Source: Streptomyces flavotricini | GTDB lineage: Bacteria; Actinomycetota; Actinomycetes; Streptomycetales; Streptomycetaceae | NCBI RefSeq assembly: GCF_020639365.1 | Contig: NZ_JAINUL010000001.1 | Coordinates: forward strand, 2,655,519-2,719,518 | Length of the DNA stretch: 64,000 nucleotides | Direction of reading: 5' to 3' | Part shown: positions 7,549 to 17,762 of the stretch, one piece after another | Layout of the letters: each line of letters opens with the position of its first letter | Numbering within the stretch: the stretch's first letter is position 1 | Translations under genes and position numbers: made by a program | The notes under the pieces: model-generated | Databases searched by the model: none | What the model was told of the DNA's origin: nothing | Seen by the model: only the letters and a program-made list of their open reading frames with translations

Positions 7549-7905
7549 TCATATCGCTCGATCGGCGAAGTAGGTGTACCGGCGCCATATCTTCCCGCCG
7601 CGGAAGAGATGGAAGTCCGCCCAGTTGACGGACACTTCCTCGGCGGTCTTCAGCTGCCCGGTGAACACGCCGCGGGCGGCCACCCAGTCCCCGCTCTCCA
7701 CGATCGAGGCCACATCGTGCCGACCGGACTCGATGATCCTGTCGGCCAGATAGAAGCGTTTGAACTCGTCCATTCCGACGATCGCTTCGGTGCCGCCCCG
7801 CTCGTAGACCAGGTCCTCGCAGAACATGTCGAAGACCGCCTCGTAGTCGGCCGCGTCCACGCGTTCGTAGTATTCGCGGACCGTGCTCTCTCGACTCGCC
7901 GCCAT
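7549..7905 (-). CDS. SnoaL/NTF2-like small protein
   Basis: 118 aa, with a single NTF2-like cone-fold domain. The N-terminal helix pair REYYERVDAADYEAVFDMF, then the segment RGGTEAIVGMDEFKRFY and the C-terminal strands DFHLFRGGKIWRRYTYF are typical of SnoaL-like proteins. These include polyketide cyclases, dehydratases, hydroxylases and many proteins of unknown role. It is 6 bp downstream of mbtH and 22 bp upstream of the hydroxylase gene, so it is co-translated with piperazate biosynthesis. Its reaction cannot be predicted. Candidate roles are tailoring of piperazate (dehydrogenation or dehydration) or acting as a partner of the N-hydroxylase. Confidence 0.8.
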   Translation of the reverse strand: MAASRESTVREYYERVDAADYEAVFDMFCEDLVYERGGTEAIVGMDEFKRFYLADRIIESGRHDVASIVESGDWVAARGVFTGQLKTAEEVSVNWADFHLFRGGKIWRRYTYFADRAI

Positions 7906-7911
7906 GTCGGG

Positions 7912-8130
7912 CTACTTCTCGTGCAGGGCCATCGCCCGGACCAGTGAGGCGGGCCGCAGATCGGTCCAGTTTTCATTGACGTAGTCGAGGCATGCCGCCC
8001 GGTCGGACTCGCCGAAGACGGTCGTCCAGCCGGCCGGGATGTCCGCGAAGGCCGGCCAGAGGGAGTGCTGGCCCTCGTCGTTGGCCAGCACGACGTATAC
8101 GCCTTCTTCCTTCTCGAACGGGTTGCTCAT
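7912..8130 (-). CDS. mbtH: MbtH-like protein
   Basis: 72 aa with all family hallmarks: [35 protein letters not shown], and a C-terminal [13 protein letters not shown]. MbtH-like proteins bind the N-terminal subdomain of NRPS adenylation domains and are often needed for their solubility and activity. The gene sits 28 bp after the last NRPS gene. It is the only one in the window, so it presumably serves all five or six active adenylation domains here, including the stand-alone one. Confidence 0.97.
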   Translation of the reverse strand: MSNPFEKEEGVYVVLANDEGQHSLWPAFADIPAGWTTVFGESDRAACLDYVNENWTDLRPASLVRAMALHEK

Positions 8131-8158
8131 GGTGTCCCCACCTTTCGGGAGATTCTTG

Positions 8159-11100
8159 TCAGTTCGTTTCGCCGCGCATCTTGGCGGCGACGATCTTTCC
8201 GATGCGCGCGATCATGCGCGGCTGGGTCATTCCGCCGTGGTCGCAGTCGAGGTCGTGGTTTTCGATGCGGCCGTCGACGTGCGGGCTCCAGGCGTCGTGT
8301 CCGAACGACGCCTCGGTCCGGCCTTGCAGTGCGGTGAAGAAGAGGAGGTCCCCGCGGAACCGGTCGGGTTCGAAGATGCGGAGCTGCTTCATGCTGTTCA
8401 GGCAGATTTCCTTGACCGCTTCCAGGTGCGACTCCTGCAGCTCGCCCAGGACGCCGCCTTCCCGGCGGATCGTCTCCATCAGCAAATGACCCTGAAGCAA
8501 TTCACCCTTGGTCTGGTCGACTTCCCGCAACACGACCTGGAACAGCGCGGGGAGGACTTCGTCCTCGGGCACCTGGAACATGGCTTCGTCCTGGACCGGG
8601 AAAGCGTCCATGAGGGCCAGCAGTGCGACTTCTTCACCCTGTCGCTGCAATTCGGTCGCCATGGCGTAGGCCAGATGCCCGCCGAATGACCAACCCAGCA
8701 GATGATAGGGGCCGCTCGGCTGGACCTTTCGGATCCTGTCCACGTATTCGGCGGCGGATTCCACTATATCCACGGGAAGTTCGCCGCCACCGGCCAGCCT
8801 CGGGGACTGGAGACCGTATATCGGTCGATCCTTGCCCACGTGCGGAACCAGGCCAGAATAGCACCAGCTGAGACCACCGGCCGGATGCATGCAGAAAAGG
8901 GGCGGGAGTTCACCGCTTTCCCGCAGGGGCAGGACGACGTCGAAAGCATCGTGATGCGCGACTTCGTCGAGCCGTTCGGCCAGAGCCGCGACCGTGGGGT
9001 TCTCGAAGAGGTGGCGCAGGGACGTGTCCACGCCGAGCGCCACGCGCACCTTGCTCATCAGGCGGGTCGCGGCGAACGAGTGGCCCCCGAGCTCGAAGAA
9101 GTCGTCCTCCAGGCCCACCCGGTCCACGCCGAGCACCTCGGCGAACAGCTCGCACAGGATCTGCTCCCGCGCCGTCCGGGGTGTCCCGTCGCCGCGGCCG
9201 CTCCCGGAGTCGGGTGCGGGCAACGCCGCCCGGTCCAGGGCGCCTTCCGCGTCGAGGGGAAGGCGGTCCACGACCGTGAGGACCTCGGGCACCAGGTGCT
9301 CAGGCAGGAGCCCGCGCGCCGCCTCGCGGACGGAGCCGGCGAGACCGTCCCGCCCGTGCACCGCGTCCGCGCCGCCGGCGGGGACCAGGTACCCGACGAG
9401 CCGGTGGACTCCGGCCGCGTCCGCCCGTACGGCCACGGCCGCCGCGGCGACCCCCGGGTGCCCGCCGAGTACCGCTTCGACCTCGGCGGGCTCGACGCGC
9501 AGGCCCCGGACACGCGTCCGGTCGTCCGTACGGCCGAGGAACTCGAGCGCGTTCCCGGCTCCCCAGCGGACCAGGTCGCCGGTGCGCAGCATCCGCGCCC
9601 CCGGAGGGCCGAAGGGGTCGGCCACGAACCGCTCGGCGGTCTCGCCCGGCAGGTCGTGATAGCCGCGGGCCAGGCCGTGGCCCGCCGCGTAGAGCTCGCC
9701 GGGAACGCCGCGCGGGACCGGGCGCAGCCGCGCGTCCAGCACGTACACCCGCCGGCCGGGCCTCGGGCGGCCCGTCGGCACCGCCGAGTCGGACAGCGGC
9801 CCGTCGCCCACCGGGCCATCGCCCACCGGCCCGTCCTGCGGCAGGTGCTGCGCGAAGGGGCCGGCGGCCTCCGCCTGGCCGTGGCCGTGGGCACCCGGGG
9901 CGACGGCCGTGTCGCCGGCGGGCGCCACCGTCAGCCGTCCGCCGGAGAGCAGGGGCCGCCACCACGCGGCAGACGGTCCCCCGGGCAGCTGCTCGGGGAG
10001 GAGCACCGTCCGGGCTGCGTCGGCCGCCGGGATCCCGCCGGTGACCTGGTCCGCCATGTCGCGGTGGGTGAGGGCCACGCCCAGCGGGCCCGTCGTCCCC
10101 GACACGTAGTGCACGCGGGCGAGCCGGTCCGGCTCGACCGCGAGGCCGAGGTCGTCCGTACGGCCTCCGTCCGCCCCGTCGTCGATCGGCAGCTCGAGCG
10201 CGCCGGCCGTACCTCCCGTGCCGTCCGCGGCGCGGTCGACGATCACCACGCGGGCGTCCGCCGCCGTGAGGACGGCCTGCCACCGGGCCGTGGGCGCGGC
10301 CCCCTCCAGGGTCACGTACGCGCCTCCCGACTTGGCCACCGCGACCGCGGCGGCCATCAGGTCCAGGGGCCGCTCCAGGCGCAGGGCCACCCGGGATTCG
10401 GCGCTCACGCCGGCCGCGACGAGCCGGTGGGCCAGGCGATTGGCCCGGGCGTTCAGCTCCGTGTACGTCAGGGACTCGCCGTCGGCCTCCACGGCCACCG
10501 CCGAGGGCGTCAGCGACACCTGTCGCTCGAAGAGCGCGGCCAGGCCCTCGGCCGGGGCAGGCGTCTGCGCGGCGGTGCCGGCCGCGAGGAGCTCCTCGCG
10601 CTCGCCCGGCACGAGCACCTCGTACCGCCCGATCGCCAGCGCGGGATCCGTGACGGCCGCCTCCAGCAGCCGCTCCAGGCGCGCGGCCAGAGCGGCCACG
10701 TCCTCGCGGTCGAAGAGGTCGGTGGCGAACTCGACGAATCCGGCGACTCCTTCGAGCGTTCCGTCGGCGGCGAGCTGCTCCCGGAAGAAGAAGGAGAGGT
10801 CGAACTTGGCGGTGTGCGTCCCCATGGGCTCCACGGCCATGCTCAGACCGTCGAGCGCGAAGTCGGGCGTCGCCATGTTCTGCAGGACCAGCAGCACCTG
10901 GAACAGCGGCTGATGGGCCTGCGAGCGGGTGGGGTTCAGCGATTCCACCAGCCGCTCGAAGGGCACGTCCTGGTGGGCGTGGGCGGCCAGGTCCGTGTCG
11001 CGGACCCGGTCCAGCAGCTCCAGGAAAGCGGGGTCGCCGGAGGTGTCCGTACGCAGCACCAGGGTGTTCGCGAAGAACCCCACGAGGTCGTGCAGCGCCT

Positions 11101-14100
11101 CGTCGGTGCGGCCGGCGACGGGGGTGCCGATCGGGATGTCGGTTCCGGCGCCCATGCGGGTCAGCAGGGCGGCGAGGCCTGCCTGCAGGACCATGAACAG
11201 GCTGGTGCCGGTCTCCCGCGCCAGCCGGACCAGCCCCGCGTGCAGTTCGGGCGACAGGCGCAGGTCCAGCATGTCGCCCCGGTAGCTCGCCACGGGGGGC
11301 CTGGGGCGAGCCGCCGGCAGCCGCAGGGTCTCGGGCGCGCCGGCCAGCGCGTCCTTCCAGTAAGCGAGTTGGCGCGCGGCGCGGCTGGAGGGGTCGCTCT
11401 CGTCGCCGAGGAACTCGTCCTGCCACAGGGTGTAGTCCGCGTACTGCACGGGGAGCGCATCCCGGTGCGGTGCCTCGCCCGCCGTCCGGGCCCGGTAGGC
11501 CTCGGCGAGGTCGCGGGCCAGCGGCGCGAGGGAGGACCCGTCGCCGGCGATGTGGTGGATGAGGATCGTCAGGACGTGGTCGTCCGGCGCGAGGGCGAAG
11601 AGGGAGGTCCGCACCGGCGGCCTGGAGGCGAGGTCGAAGGAGTGGGACACCGCCTGCGCGAGCAGGCCGGGCAGGGCGTCGGCGGTCGTGTGCGCCGTGT
11701 GCAGCCCGCCCCAGGCCTCGGAGGTGTCCAGGACCTGCTGGCGGGGGACGCCGTCGACCTCGGGGAAGACGGTGCGCAGGCTCTCGTGCCTCTCGGTCAC
11801 GTCGCGCAGGGCGGCCGCCAGGGCCTCGCGGTCCAGTTCCCCGGTCAGGCGCAGTACCAGCGGGATGTTGTAGGTGGGGCTGGGGCCTTCGATCCGGTGC
11901 AGGAGCCACATGCGGCGCTGCGCGAAGGAGAGCGGAACGGTCTCCGGGCGCCGTACGGGACGCAGCGCGGGCGGCGCTTCGTCCGCGCCGTCGAGCCTCG
12001 CCGCCAGTCCGGCGACGGTGGGGGCGTCGAAGAGGAGCCGGATCGCCAGGTCCACCCCGAAAGCGGCGCGGATCCGGGCCATCAGACGGGTCGCGAGCAG
12101 CGAGTGGCCGCCCAGCAGGAAGAAGTCCTCGTCGATGCCGACGTCCTCCCGCCCGAGGACCTCGGCGAACAGGGCGCACAGGACCTCCTCGCGGGGCGTG
12201 CGGGCCTGTCGGCCGGCCGGCCGCTCCTGCGGGGCGGGGGCCGGAAGGGCCTTGCGGTCGAGCTTGCCGCTGGCGGTCGACGGGAGCTCGTCCAGGACCA
12301 CGAACGCGGCCGGCACCATGTGTCCGGGCAGGCCTGCGGCCGCCAGGGCGCGCAGCTGCGCCGGATCGAGGTCCTGCGACGCGCGGCGACGGGCCACGTA
12401 CGCCACGAGGCGCTGGTCACCCGGCTGGTCCTCGCGCAGGACCACCACGGCCTGGCCCACCCGCGGGTCCTCCTCGAGCACGGCTTCGATCTCGCCGGGC
12501 TCGATGCGGAATCCCCTGAGCTTGAGCTGGTGGTCGGCGCGTCCGGCGAACTCGAGCTGTCCGTCCGCCGTCCAGCGCGCCATGTCCCCCGTGCGGTACA
12601 TGCGGGAGCCGGCCGGCCCGAAGGGGTCGGCGACGAAGCGCTCGGCCGTCAGTGCGGGGCGGTGCAGGTAGCCGCGGGCGAGGCCGGCGCCGGCGATGTA
12701 CAGCTCGCCCACGACGTGGGCGGGCACCGGCTGGAGTGCGGCGTCCAGGACGTAGACGCGGCTGCCCGGGACGGGGCGGCCGATCGGGGGCGCCCCGGCG
12801 CCGTCCAGCGGCTCGCTCATCGTGGCGGCCACGGTGGACTCGGTCGGCCCGTAGGCGTTGATCATCCTGCGGCCCGGCGACCACCTCGCCACGAGGGCGG
12901 GCGAGCACGCGTCTCCGCCGACCACGAGGGTGGCGAGGGAGGGCAGCTCGTGCTCCGGCATGCTGGCGAGCGCGGCCGGGGAGATGAACGCGTGGCTGAC
13001 GGCCTGCGCCGCGAGGAGTTCGGCCAGTTCGCGACCGGCCAGCGGGCCGTGCGGCGCCACGACGAGCGTCGCGCCCGCGGCGAAGGCCATGCAGATCTCC
13101 AGGACCGAAGCGTCGAAGCTGGGCGAAGCGAGCTGGAGGACCCGGCTCGCGGGCCCGACGCGGAAGCGGTCCACCTCGGCGGCGGCGAAGGCGGCGATGC
13201 CCGAGTGGGTGACCAGGACGCCCTTCGGCCGGCCCGTGGAGCCCGAGGTGTAGATCACGTAGGCCGGGGTGGCCGGCCCGGTCTCCACCGCGGGGTCCTG
13301 CCCGGGGTACGCGGCCAGGGCCTCACGGCACTCGGCGAGGTCGAGCAGGTCCGGGAACCCGAGCACGGCGGGGGGCACCGGCCCGGCGCCGGTGTCCGCG
13401 ACGGCGTACGCGGGGGCGGCGTCGGACAGCATGAAGGCGATCCGGTCGTCCGGGTAGTCGGGGTCGACCGGCAGGTAGGACGCGCCGGTCTTGAGCACGG
13501 CCAGCACGGCCACGATGAGCTCGGCGGAACGGGGCAGCGCGAGGGCGACGATCCGCTCCGGACCCACGCCCCGGGCGAGCAGCAGGTGTGCCATGCGGTT
13601 GGCGGCGGCGTTCAGTTCGGCGTACGAGTACGCGTCCTCGCCGCACACCAGGGCGGTCGCGGCGGGCGTCGCGGCGGCGTGCCGTTCGAAGATCGTGTGC
13701 AGCGGGGTGGCCGGCGCCTGTTCGCCGGTCTCGTTCCACTCCCCCAGGATCTGCAGCCGTTCGGCCGGGGCGACGACCTCGATCTGGCTGAGGGGCAGGT
13801 CCGGCTCGTCGGTGACGGCGGTGAGCAGCCGCACGAAGCGCTCGCCGATGCGCCGCGCGGTCTCCTGGTCGAACAGGTCGGTGCCGTACTGGATCCAGCC
13901 CTCGATCCCGGCGGCCTTGCCCTCCTCGGACCGGTTCTCGCTGAGGTGCACCGAGAGTTCGAACTGGGAGAGTCCGAGGTCGACCGGTTCCAGGCGGGCG
14001 TCGGCACCGGGCAGCCGGAAGACCGGCCGGGTGTTGTTCTGGAAGGCGAGCATGACCTGTACGAGGGGCTGGTACGAGGACGTGCGCGCCGGGTTGAGCG

Positions 14101-17100
14101 CTTCCACGAGCCGCTCGAAGGGCAGGTCCTGGTGCGCGTAGGCGGCCAGGTCGGCAGCCCGGACGCGCTTGATCAGCTCGCGGAAGCCGGGGTCCCCCGA
14201 GGTGTCCGTACGCAGCACGAGCGTGTTGACGAAGAGCCCGACGAGGTCGTCCAGGGCGTCGTCGGTACGGCCGGCGACCGGGCTGCCGACGGGGATGTCC
14301 GTCCCCGCCCCGAGACGGGTGAGCAGTGCCGCCAGACCGGCTTGGACGACCATGAAGAGGCTGGCCCGGTTGCTCCTCGACAGGTCCCACAGCTTCTGGT
14401 GGAGTCCGGCGTCGATCCGGAAGGGGACCGCGTCCGCCCGGAAGCTCGCGACGGCGGGGCGCGGCCGGTCGGCGGGCAGGGCCAGGTTCTCCGGGAGGCC
14501 GTCCAGTGCCTCGGTCCAGAAGGCCAGTTGACGGGCGAGCGGGCTGTCCGGATCCGCCTCGTCCCCGAGCGTGCGGTGCTGCCACAGGGCATAGTCGGCG
14601 TACTGGACCGGGAGGGGCGACCAGGACGGCGCGCGGCCGTCGCACCGGGCGGCGTAGGCCTCGGCGAGGTCGTGCGCGAGGGGCGCCAGGGACCATCCGT
14701 CGCCGGCGATGTGGTGCAGGAGGAACAAGAGCACGTGCTCCCGCGGGCCGGTCCGGAAGAGCGAGGGCCGTACGGGCGGCTCGGCGGCGAGGTCGAAGGT
14801 GTGCCGCGCGGCCTCGGCGAGGGCCCGGGGCAGTTCGGCTTCCCGGACGTCGACGACGCGCAGGCGCGCGGGCAGGGCCTCACGGCCCAGGACGACCTGG
14901 TGCGGTCCTTCGGCCGTTTCGGGGAAGACCGTGCGCAGGCTCTCGTGGCGCTCCATCACGTCGAGGAGCGCCTGTTCCAGGGCCCTCAGGTCCAGGTCCC
15001 CGGAGACCCTGAGGGCCGGCGAGATGTTGAGGGCCGGGTTGGCCCCGTCGAAGTGGTTGAGGAACCACAGCCGGCGCTGGGCGAAGGAGAGCGGTACGCG
15101 TTCGGGCCTCGGCGCCGCCGTGAGGGGGTCGGCGGCCGATCGGCCGCTTTCCAGCACCTTCGCGAGGGCGGTCACCGTCGGCGCGTCGAACAGCGCCCGG
15201 ACGTTGAGGTCCACGCCCAGGGTGGAGCGGATGCGGCTGGTGAGCCGGGTCGCCAGCAGGGAGTGGCCGCCGAGGTCGAAGAAGTCCTCGTCGACGCCGA
15301 CCCGGGGCAGACCGAGGACCTCGGCGAACAGGCCGCACAGGACCTCCTCCTGGGGGGTGCGCGGCGCGCGGCCCTCCCGGGGTACGGAGGGTGCCGGAGA
15401 TGCGGGCACCGTCGTGTCCGTCGCGGGTCCGGCCGCGGACCCGTCGGCGCGGCGTACGGGCTCCAGGGCTCCCGAGGGTGTGCGGCGCGCGAGTTCGCCG
15501 GTGCGGTACATCCGCCCGCCGGGGGCTCCGAAGGGGTCGGAGACGAAGCGTTCGGCCGTCAGGTCGGCGCGGTGCGCGTAGCCCCGCGCGAGCCGGGTTC
15601 CGCTCAGGTAGACCTCGCCGACCCCGCCGGGCAGTACGGGCCGCAGGGCGTGGTCGAGTACGTGCGCCCGGATGTTCGGCACGCGCGGGGCGGTCGCGGC
15701 GGCTCCGGTGGCCTCGGGCAGCCCCTCGGACCTCGGCGCCGGCAGGTCGGGCAGGGCCTCGATCGTGCCGCCGCTCATCAGCGCGGGCAGCAGCGCCAGC
15801 GGGGAGACGGCGGAGGTGAAGAGGTCGGGGACCGACACGCTGGACCGGCGGGGGGCGTCCTGTACGAGGTCCACCACGTTGGCGTGGGGCAGCAGGACGC
15901 AGGAGCCGTCGGCGGAGGGCAGGACGCAGGCGGTGTTGGAGTGCAGGAGGGGCCTGCGGCGGACGGCGTCCGAGAGGTCGGTCTCCGGGCCGGTCCGCAG
16001 GGCCGCGGCGCTCTCCGGGGAGTCCAGCACCACGGTCGGCAGCTCCGCGGGAAGCGCGAACCCGGTGGCGGAGTCGACGAGGGCGCAGACGGGCCGGGTT
16101 TCGGCGAGGATCCGGGCGATCAGGTCCCGCGGGGTGTCCGCCGCCAGGGGGAGGCACGCCGCTCCCGCCTTCAGTACGGCCAGCAGGCCCACCACGGTGT
16201 CGGCGGTCTTCGGCAGGGCGAGGGCCACGACGTCCTCCGGGCCGGCGCCGCGCGCGACGAGGAGCCGCGCGAGCCGGTTGGCCCGTACGTTCAGCTCGTC
16301 GAAGTCGATCCGTGCGTCGCCGAGGGCGAGGGCCACCGCCTCCGAGGTGAGCGCGGCCTGCGTCTCGAACATCGCCGCGAGGGTGAGGGGTTCGGTCGGC
16401 CGCGCGGTGTCCTCGTCCGGGGCCGGGGCGGCCCGGCCGGCCTTCCGGGGCGCCGGCAGACCGGTCCGGCCGATCGCCTGGTGCGGGTCCCGGGCGATGG
16501 ACTCCAGCATCGCCAGGAGGCGGTGGGCGAGCTGCTCGGCCGTGTCCCGGTCGATGAGGTGGGGCTGGAAGTCGAGGCGTATCAGGAGGCTCTCGGCCGG
16601 AACCACGAGAAGGGTGAGCGGGTAGTGGGTCCCGTCATGGGTCTCCACGCCCGCGATGCGCACCCCGCCCGGGTCCGCCTGGAGCGCGTCGGGGTCGCTC
16701 GGGTAGCTCTCGAACGCCACGAGCGTGTCGAAGAGCTCTCCGTGGCCGGCGAACTGCTGGATGTCCGCGAGCCCGACGTGCTGGTGGTCCATGAGGGCGG
16801 TCTGCCGGTTCTGGAGCCGGGAGAGCGTGGTCAGCACGCTCTCGTGGGCGCTGAAACCGACGCGCACCGGGAGGGTGTTGACGAAGAGGCCGATCATGCT
16901 CTCGACGTCGGGGACCTCCGGCGGGCGTCCGGAGACGGTGGCCCCGAAGACCACGTCCTCCCGGCCGGTCATACGGCCGATCAGGACGCCCCAGGCACCC
17001 TGGAAGACCGTGTTCAGCGTCAGGTCGTTCTGGCGCGCCAGGGCGGTCAGGGCGGAGGCGAGCCCGGCCGGCACCTCCAGCGTCACGCGCTCGGCGGTCA

Positions 17101-17761
17101 CGGGCACGGCGTCCCGCGCCTGGGGGGCGACGAGCGTCGGCCCCGTGAGTCCGTCGAAGGCCTCGCGCCAGGCGGCCTCGGCGCTCTCCCGGTCCCTCGT
17201 GGCCAGCCAGCTCACGAAGTCCCGGTACGGCGCCGCCGGGCGCAGCGCGCGCTCGTCGCCGCCGCTCCCGTACAGCGCCAGCAGGTCCGCCATGAGCAGC
17301 GGCACCGACCAGCCGTCGATGAGGATGTGGTGGACGCTCAGGACGAGGCTGTACTTCTCCTCGTCGAGACGGACCAGGGTGCAGCGCATCAGCGGCGGAC
17401 GGGCGAGGTCGAACCGGCGGGTCCGGTCGGACGCCCGCACGGCCGCGAGGGCCTCCTGCCGGGCCTCCGCGGGCGTGTCGCGCAGGTCGACCTCCGCCCA
17501 CGGCAGCTCGCAGTGGCGGGGGATGACCTGCACGGCCTGGCCCCGGCCGGTGATCCGGAAACCGGCGCTCAGGTTGGGGTGCCGTCGCAGCAGCGCCTCG
17601 GCCGACGTCCGCAGCGCGGAGGCGTCCAGCGGCCCGTGCAGTTCGAAGGCGAACTGCACGAGGTAGAGGTCCGCGGCCTGGTCGTCGTAGAGGGCGTGGA
17701 AGAGGAAGCCCTCCTGCATGGGTGACAGCGGGAGAACGTCCTTCAGCCCTGACTGCTTCAC
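8159..17761 (-). CDS. NRPS 3: C-A*-PCP / C-A-PCP / C-A*-PCP-TE (modules 5-7)
   Basis: 3200 aa, GTG start one base after the stop of NRPS 2. Module 5 has a D-L type C domain (HHILIDG 144-150), an A domain shrunk to about 320 residues (~460-785) and a PCP (GGHSL, Ser834). Module 6 has a C domain (HHIAGDG ~1016), a complete A domain ([28 protein letters not shown]; code D-A-L-F-V-G-A-V-A-K, hydrophobic but not confidently assigned) and a PCP (Ser1887). Module 7 has a C domain (HHIAGDG ~2069), an eroded A domain (~2405-2850) and a PCP (GGHSF, Ser2895). A thioesterase follows: GWSFGG (Ser3025), Asp3052 and His3175. In both A* domains the ATP loop is ruined, the A4-A5 region is missing and the A10 lysine is lost. 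Modules 5 and 7 must therefore be loaded in trans or skipped. The TE should release the chain as a macrolactone or macrolactam. Confidence 0.95.
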   Translation of the reverse strand: MKQSGLKDVLPLSPMQEGFLFHALYDDQAADLYLVQFAFELHGPLDASALRTSAEALLRRHPNLSAGFRITGRGQAVQVIPRHCELPWAEVDLRDTPAEARQEALAAVRASDRTRRFDLARPPLMRCTLVRLDEEKYSLVLSVHHILIDGWSVPLLMADLLALYGSGGDERALRPAAPYRDFVSWLATRDRESAEAAWREAFDGLTGPTLVAPQARDAVPVTAERVTLEVPAGLASALTALARQNDLTLNTVFQGAWGVLIGRMTGREDVVFGATVSGRPPEVPDVESMIGLFVNTLPVRVGFSAHESVLTTLSRLQNRQTALMDHQHVGLADIQQFAGHGELFDTLVAFESYPSDPDALQADPGGVRIAGVETHDGTHYPLTLLVVPAESLLIRLDFQPHLIDRDTAEQLAHRLLAMLESIARDPHQAIGRTGLPAPRKAGRAAPAPDEDTARPTEPLTLAAMFETQAALTSEAVALALGDARIDFDELNVRANRLARLLVARGAGPEDVVALALPKTADTVVGLLAVLKAGAACLPLAADTPRDLIARILAETRPVCALVDSATGFALPAELPTVVLDSPESAAALRTGPETDLSDAVRRRPLLHSNTACVLPSADGSCVLLPHANVVDLVQDAPRRSSVSVPDLFTSAVSPLALLPALMSGGTIEALPDLPAPRSEGLPEATGAAATAPRVPNIRAHVLDHALRPVLPGGVGEVYLSGTRLARGYAHRADLTAERFVSDPFGAPGGRMYRTGELARRTPSGALEPVRRADGSAAGPATDTTVPASPAPSVPREGRAPRTPQEEVLCGLFAEVLGLPRVGVDEDFFDLGGHSLLATRLTSRIRSTLGVDLNVRALFDAPTVTALAKVLESGRSAADPLTAAPRPERVPLSFAQRRLWFLNHFDGANPALNISPALRVSGDLDLRALEQALLDVMERHESLRTVFPETAEGPHQVVLGREALPARLRVVDVREAELPRALAEAARHTFDLAAEPPVRPSLFRTGPREHVLLFLLHHIAGDGWSLAPLAHDLAEAYAARCDGRAPSWSPLPVQYADYALWQHRTLGDEADPDSPLARQLAFWTEALDGLPENLALPADRPRPAVASFRADAVPFRIDAGLHQKLWDLSRSNRASLFMVVQAGLAALLTRLGAGTDIPVGSPVAGRTDDALDDLVGLFVNTLVLRTDTSGDPGFRELIKRVRAADLAAYAHQDLPFERLVEALNPARTSSYQPLVQVMLAFQNNTRPVFRLPGADARLEPVDLGLSQFELSVHLSENRSEEGKAAGIEGWIQYGTDLFDQETARRIGERFVRLLTAVTDEPDLPLSQIEVVAPAERLQILGEWNETGEQAPATPLHTIFERHAAATPAATALVCGEDAYSYAELNAAANRMAHLLLARGVGPERIVALALPRSAELIVAVLAVLKTGASYLPVDPDYPDDRIAFMLSDAAPAYAVADTGAGPVPPAVLGFPDLLDLAECREALAAYPGQDPAVETGPATPAYVIYTSGSTGRPKGVLVTHSGIAAFAAAEVDRFRVGPASRVLQLASPSFDASVLEICMAFAAGATLVVAPHGPLAGRELAELLAAQAVSHAFISPAALASMPEHELPSLATLVVGGDACSPALVARWSPGRRMINAYGPTESTVAATMSEPLDGAGAPPIGRPVPGSRVYVLDAALQPVPAHVVGELYIAGAGLARGYLHRPALTAERFVADPFGPAGSRMYRTGDMARWTADGQLEFAGRADHQLKLRGFRIEPGEIEAVLEEDPRVGQAVVVLREDQPGDQRLVAYVARRRASQDLDPAQLRALAAAGLPGHMVPAAFVVLDELPSTASGKLDRKALPAPAPQERPAGRQARTPREEVLCALFAEVLGREDVGIDEDFFLLGGHSLLATRLMARIRAAFGVDLAIRLLFDAPTVAGLAARLDGADEAPPALRPVRRPETVPLSFAQRRMWLLHRIEGPSPTYNIPLVLRLTGELDREALAAALRDVTERHESLRTVFPEVDGVPRQQVLDTSEAWGGLHTAHTTADALPGLLAQAVSHSFDLASRPPVRTSLFALAPDDHVLTILIHHIAGDGSSLAPLARDLAEAYRARTAGEAPHRDALPVQYADYTLWQDEFLGDESDPSSRAARQLAYWKDALAGAPETLRLPAARPRPPVASYRGDMLDLRLSPELHAGLVRLARETGTSLFMVLQAGLAALLTRMGAGTDIPIGTPVAGRTDEALHDLVGFFANTLVLRTDTSGDPAFLELLDRVRDTDLAAHAHQDVPFERLVESLNPTRSQAHQPLFQVLLVLQNMATPDFALDGLSMAVEPMGTHTAKFDLSFFFREQLAADGTLEGVAGFVEFATDLFDREDVAALAARLERLLEAAVTDPALAIGRYEVLVPGEREELLAAGTAAQTPAPAEGLAALFERQVSLTPSAVAVEADGESLTYTELNARANRLAHRLVAAGVSAESRVALRLERPLDLMAAAVAVAKSGGAYVTLEGAAPTARWQAVLTAADARVVIVDRAADGTGGTAGALELPIDDGADGGRTDDLGLAVEPDRLARVHYVSGTTGPLGVALTHRDMADQVTGGIPAADAARTVLLPEQLPGGPSAAWWRPLLSGGRLTVAPAGDTAVAPGAHGHGQAEAAGPFAQHLPQDGPVGDGPVGDGPLSDSAVPTGRPRPGRRVYVLDARLRPVPRGVPGELYAAGHGLARGYHDLPGETAERFVADPFGPPGARMLRTGDLVRWGAGNALEFLGRTDDRTRVRGLRVEPAEVEAVLGGHPGVAAAAVAVRADAAGVHRLVGYLVPAGGADAVHGRDGLAGSVREAARGLLPEHLVPEVLTVVDRLPLDAEGALDRAALPAPDSGSGRGDGTPRTAREQILCELFAEVLGVDRVGLEDDFFELGGHSFAATRLMSKVRVALGVDTSLRHLFENPTVAALAERLDEVAHHDAFDVVLPLRESGELPPLFCMHPAGGLSWCYSGLVPHVGKDRPIYGLQSPRLAGGGELPVDIVESAAEYVDRIRKVQPSGPYHLLGWSFGGHLAYAMATELQRQGEEVALLALMDAFPVQDEAMFQVPEDEVLPALFQVVLREVDQTKGELLQGHLLMETIRREGGVLGELQESHLEAVKEICLNSMKQLRIFEPDRFRGDLLFFTALQGRTEASFGHDAWSPHVDGRIENHDLDCDHGGMTQPRMIARIGKIVAAKMRGETN

Positions 17762-17762
17762 G

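Noticed and set aside
8702-17725. Very long open frame on the plus strand opposite NRPS 3, and similar ones at 2667-5657, 23393-28120 and 45762-48368
   Set aside because: High-GC codon bias leaves the antisense frame open. The translations are low-complexity (Arg, Gly, Val, Glu, His-rich) with no domains, while the minus-strand genes have clear motifs.
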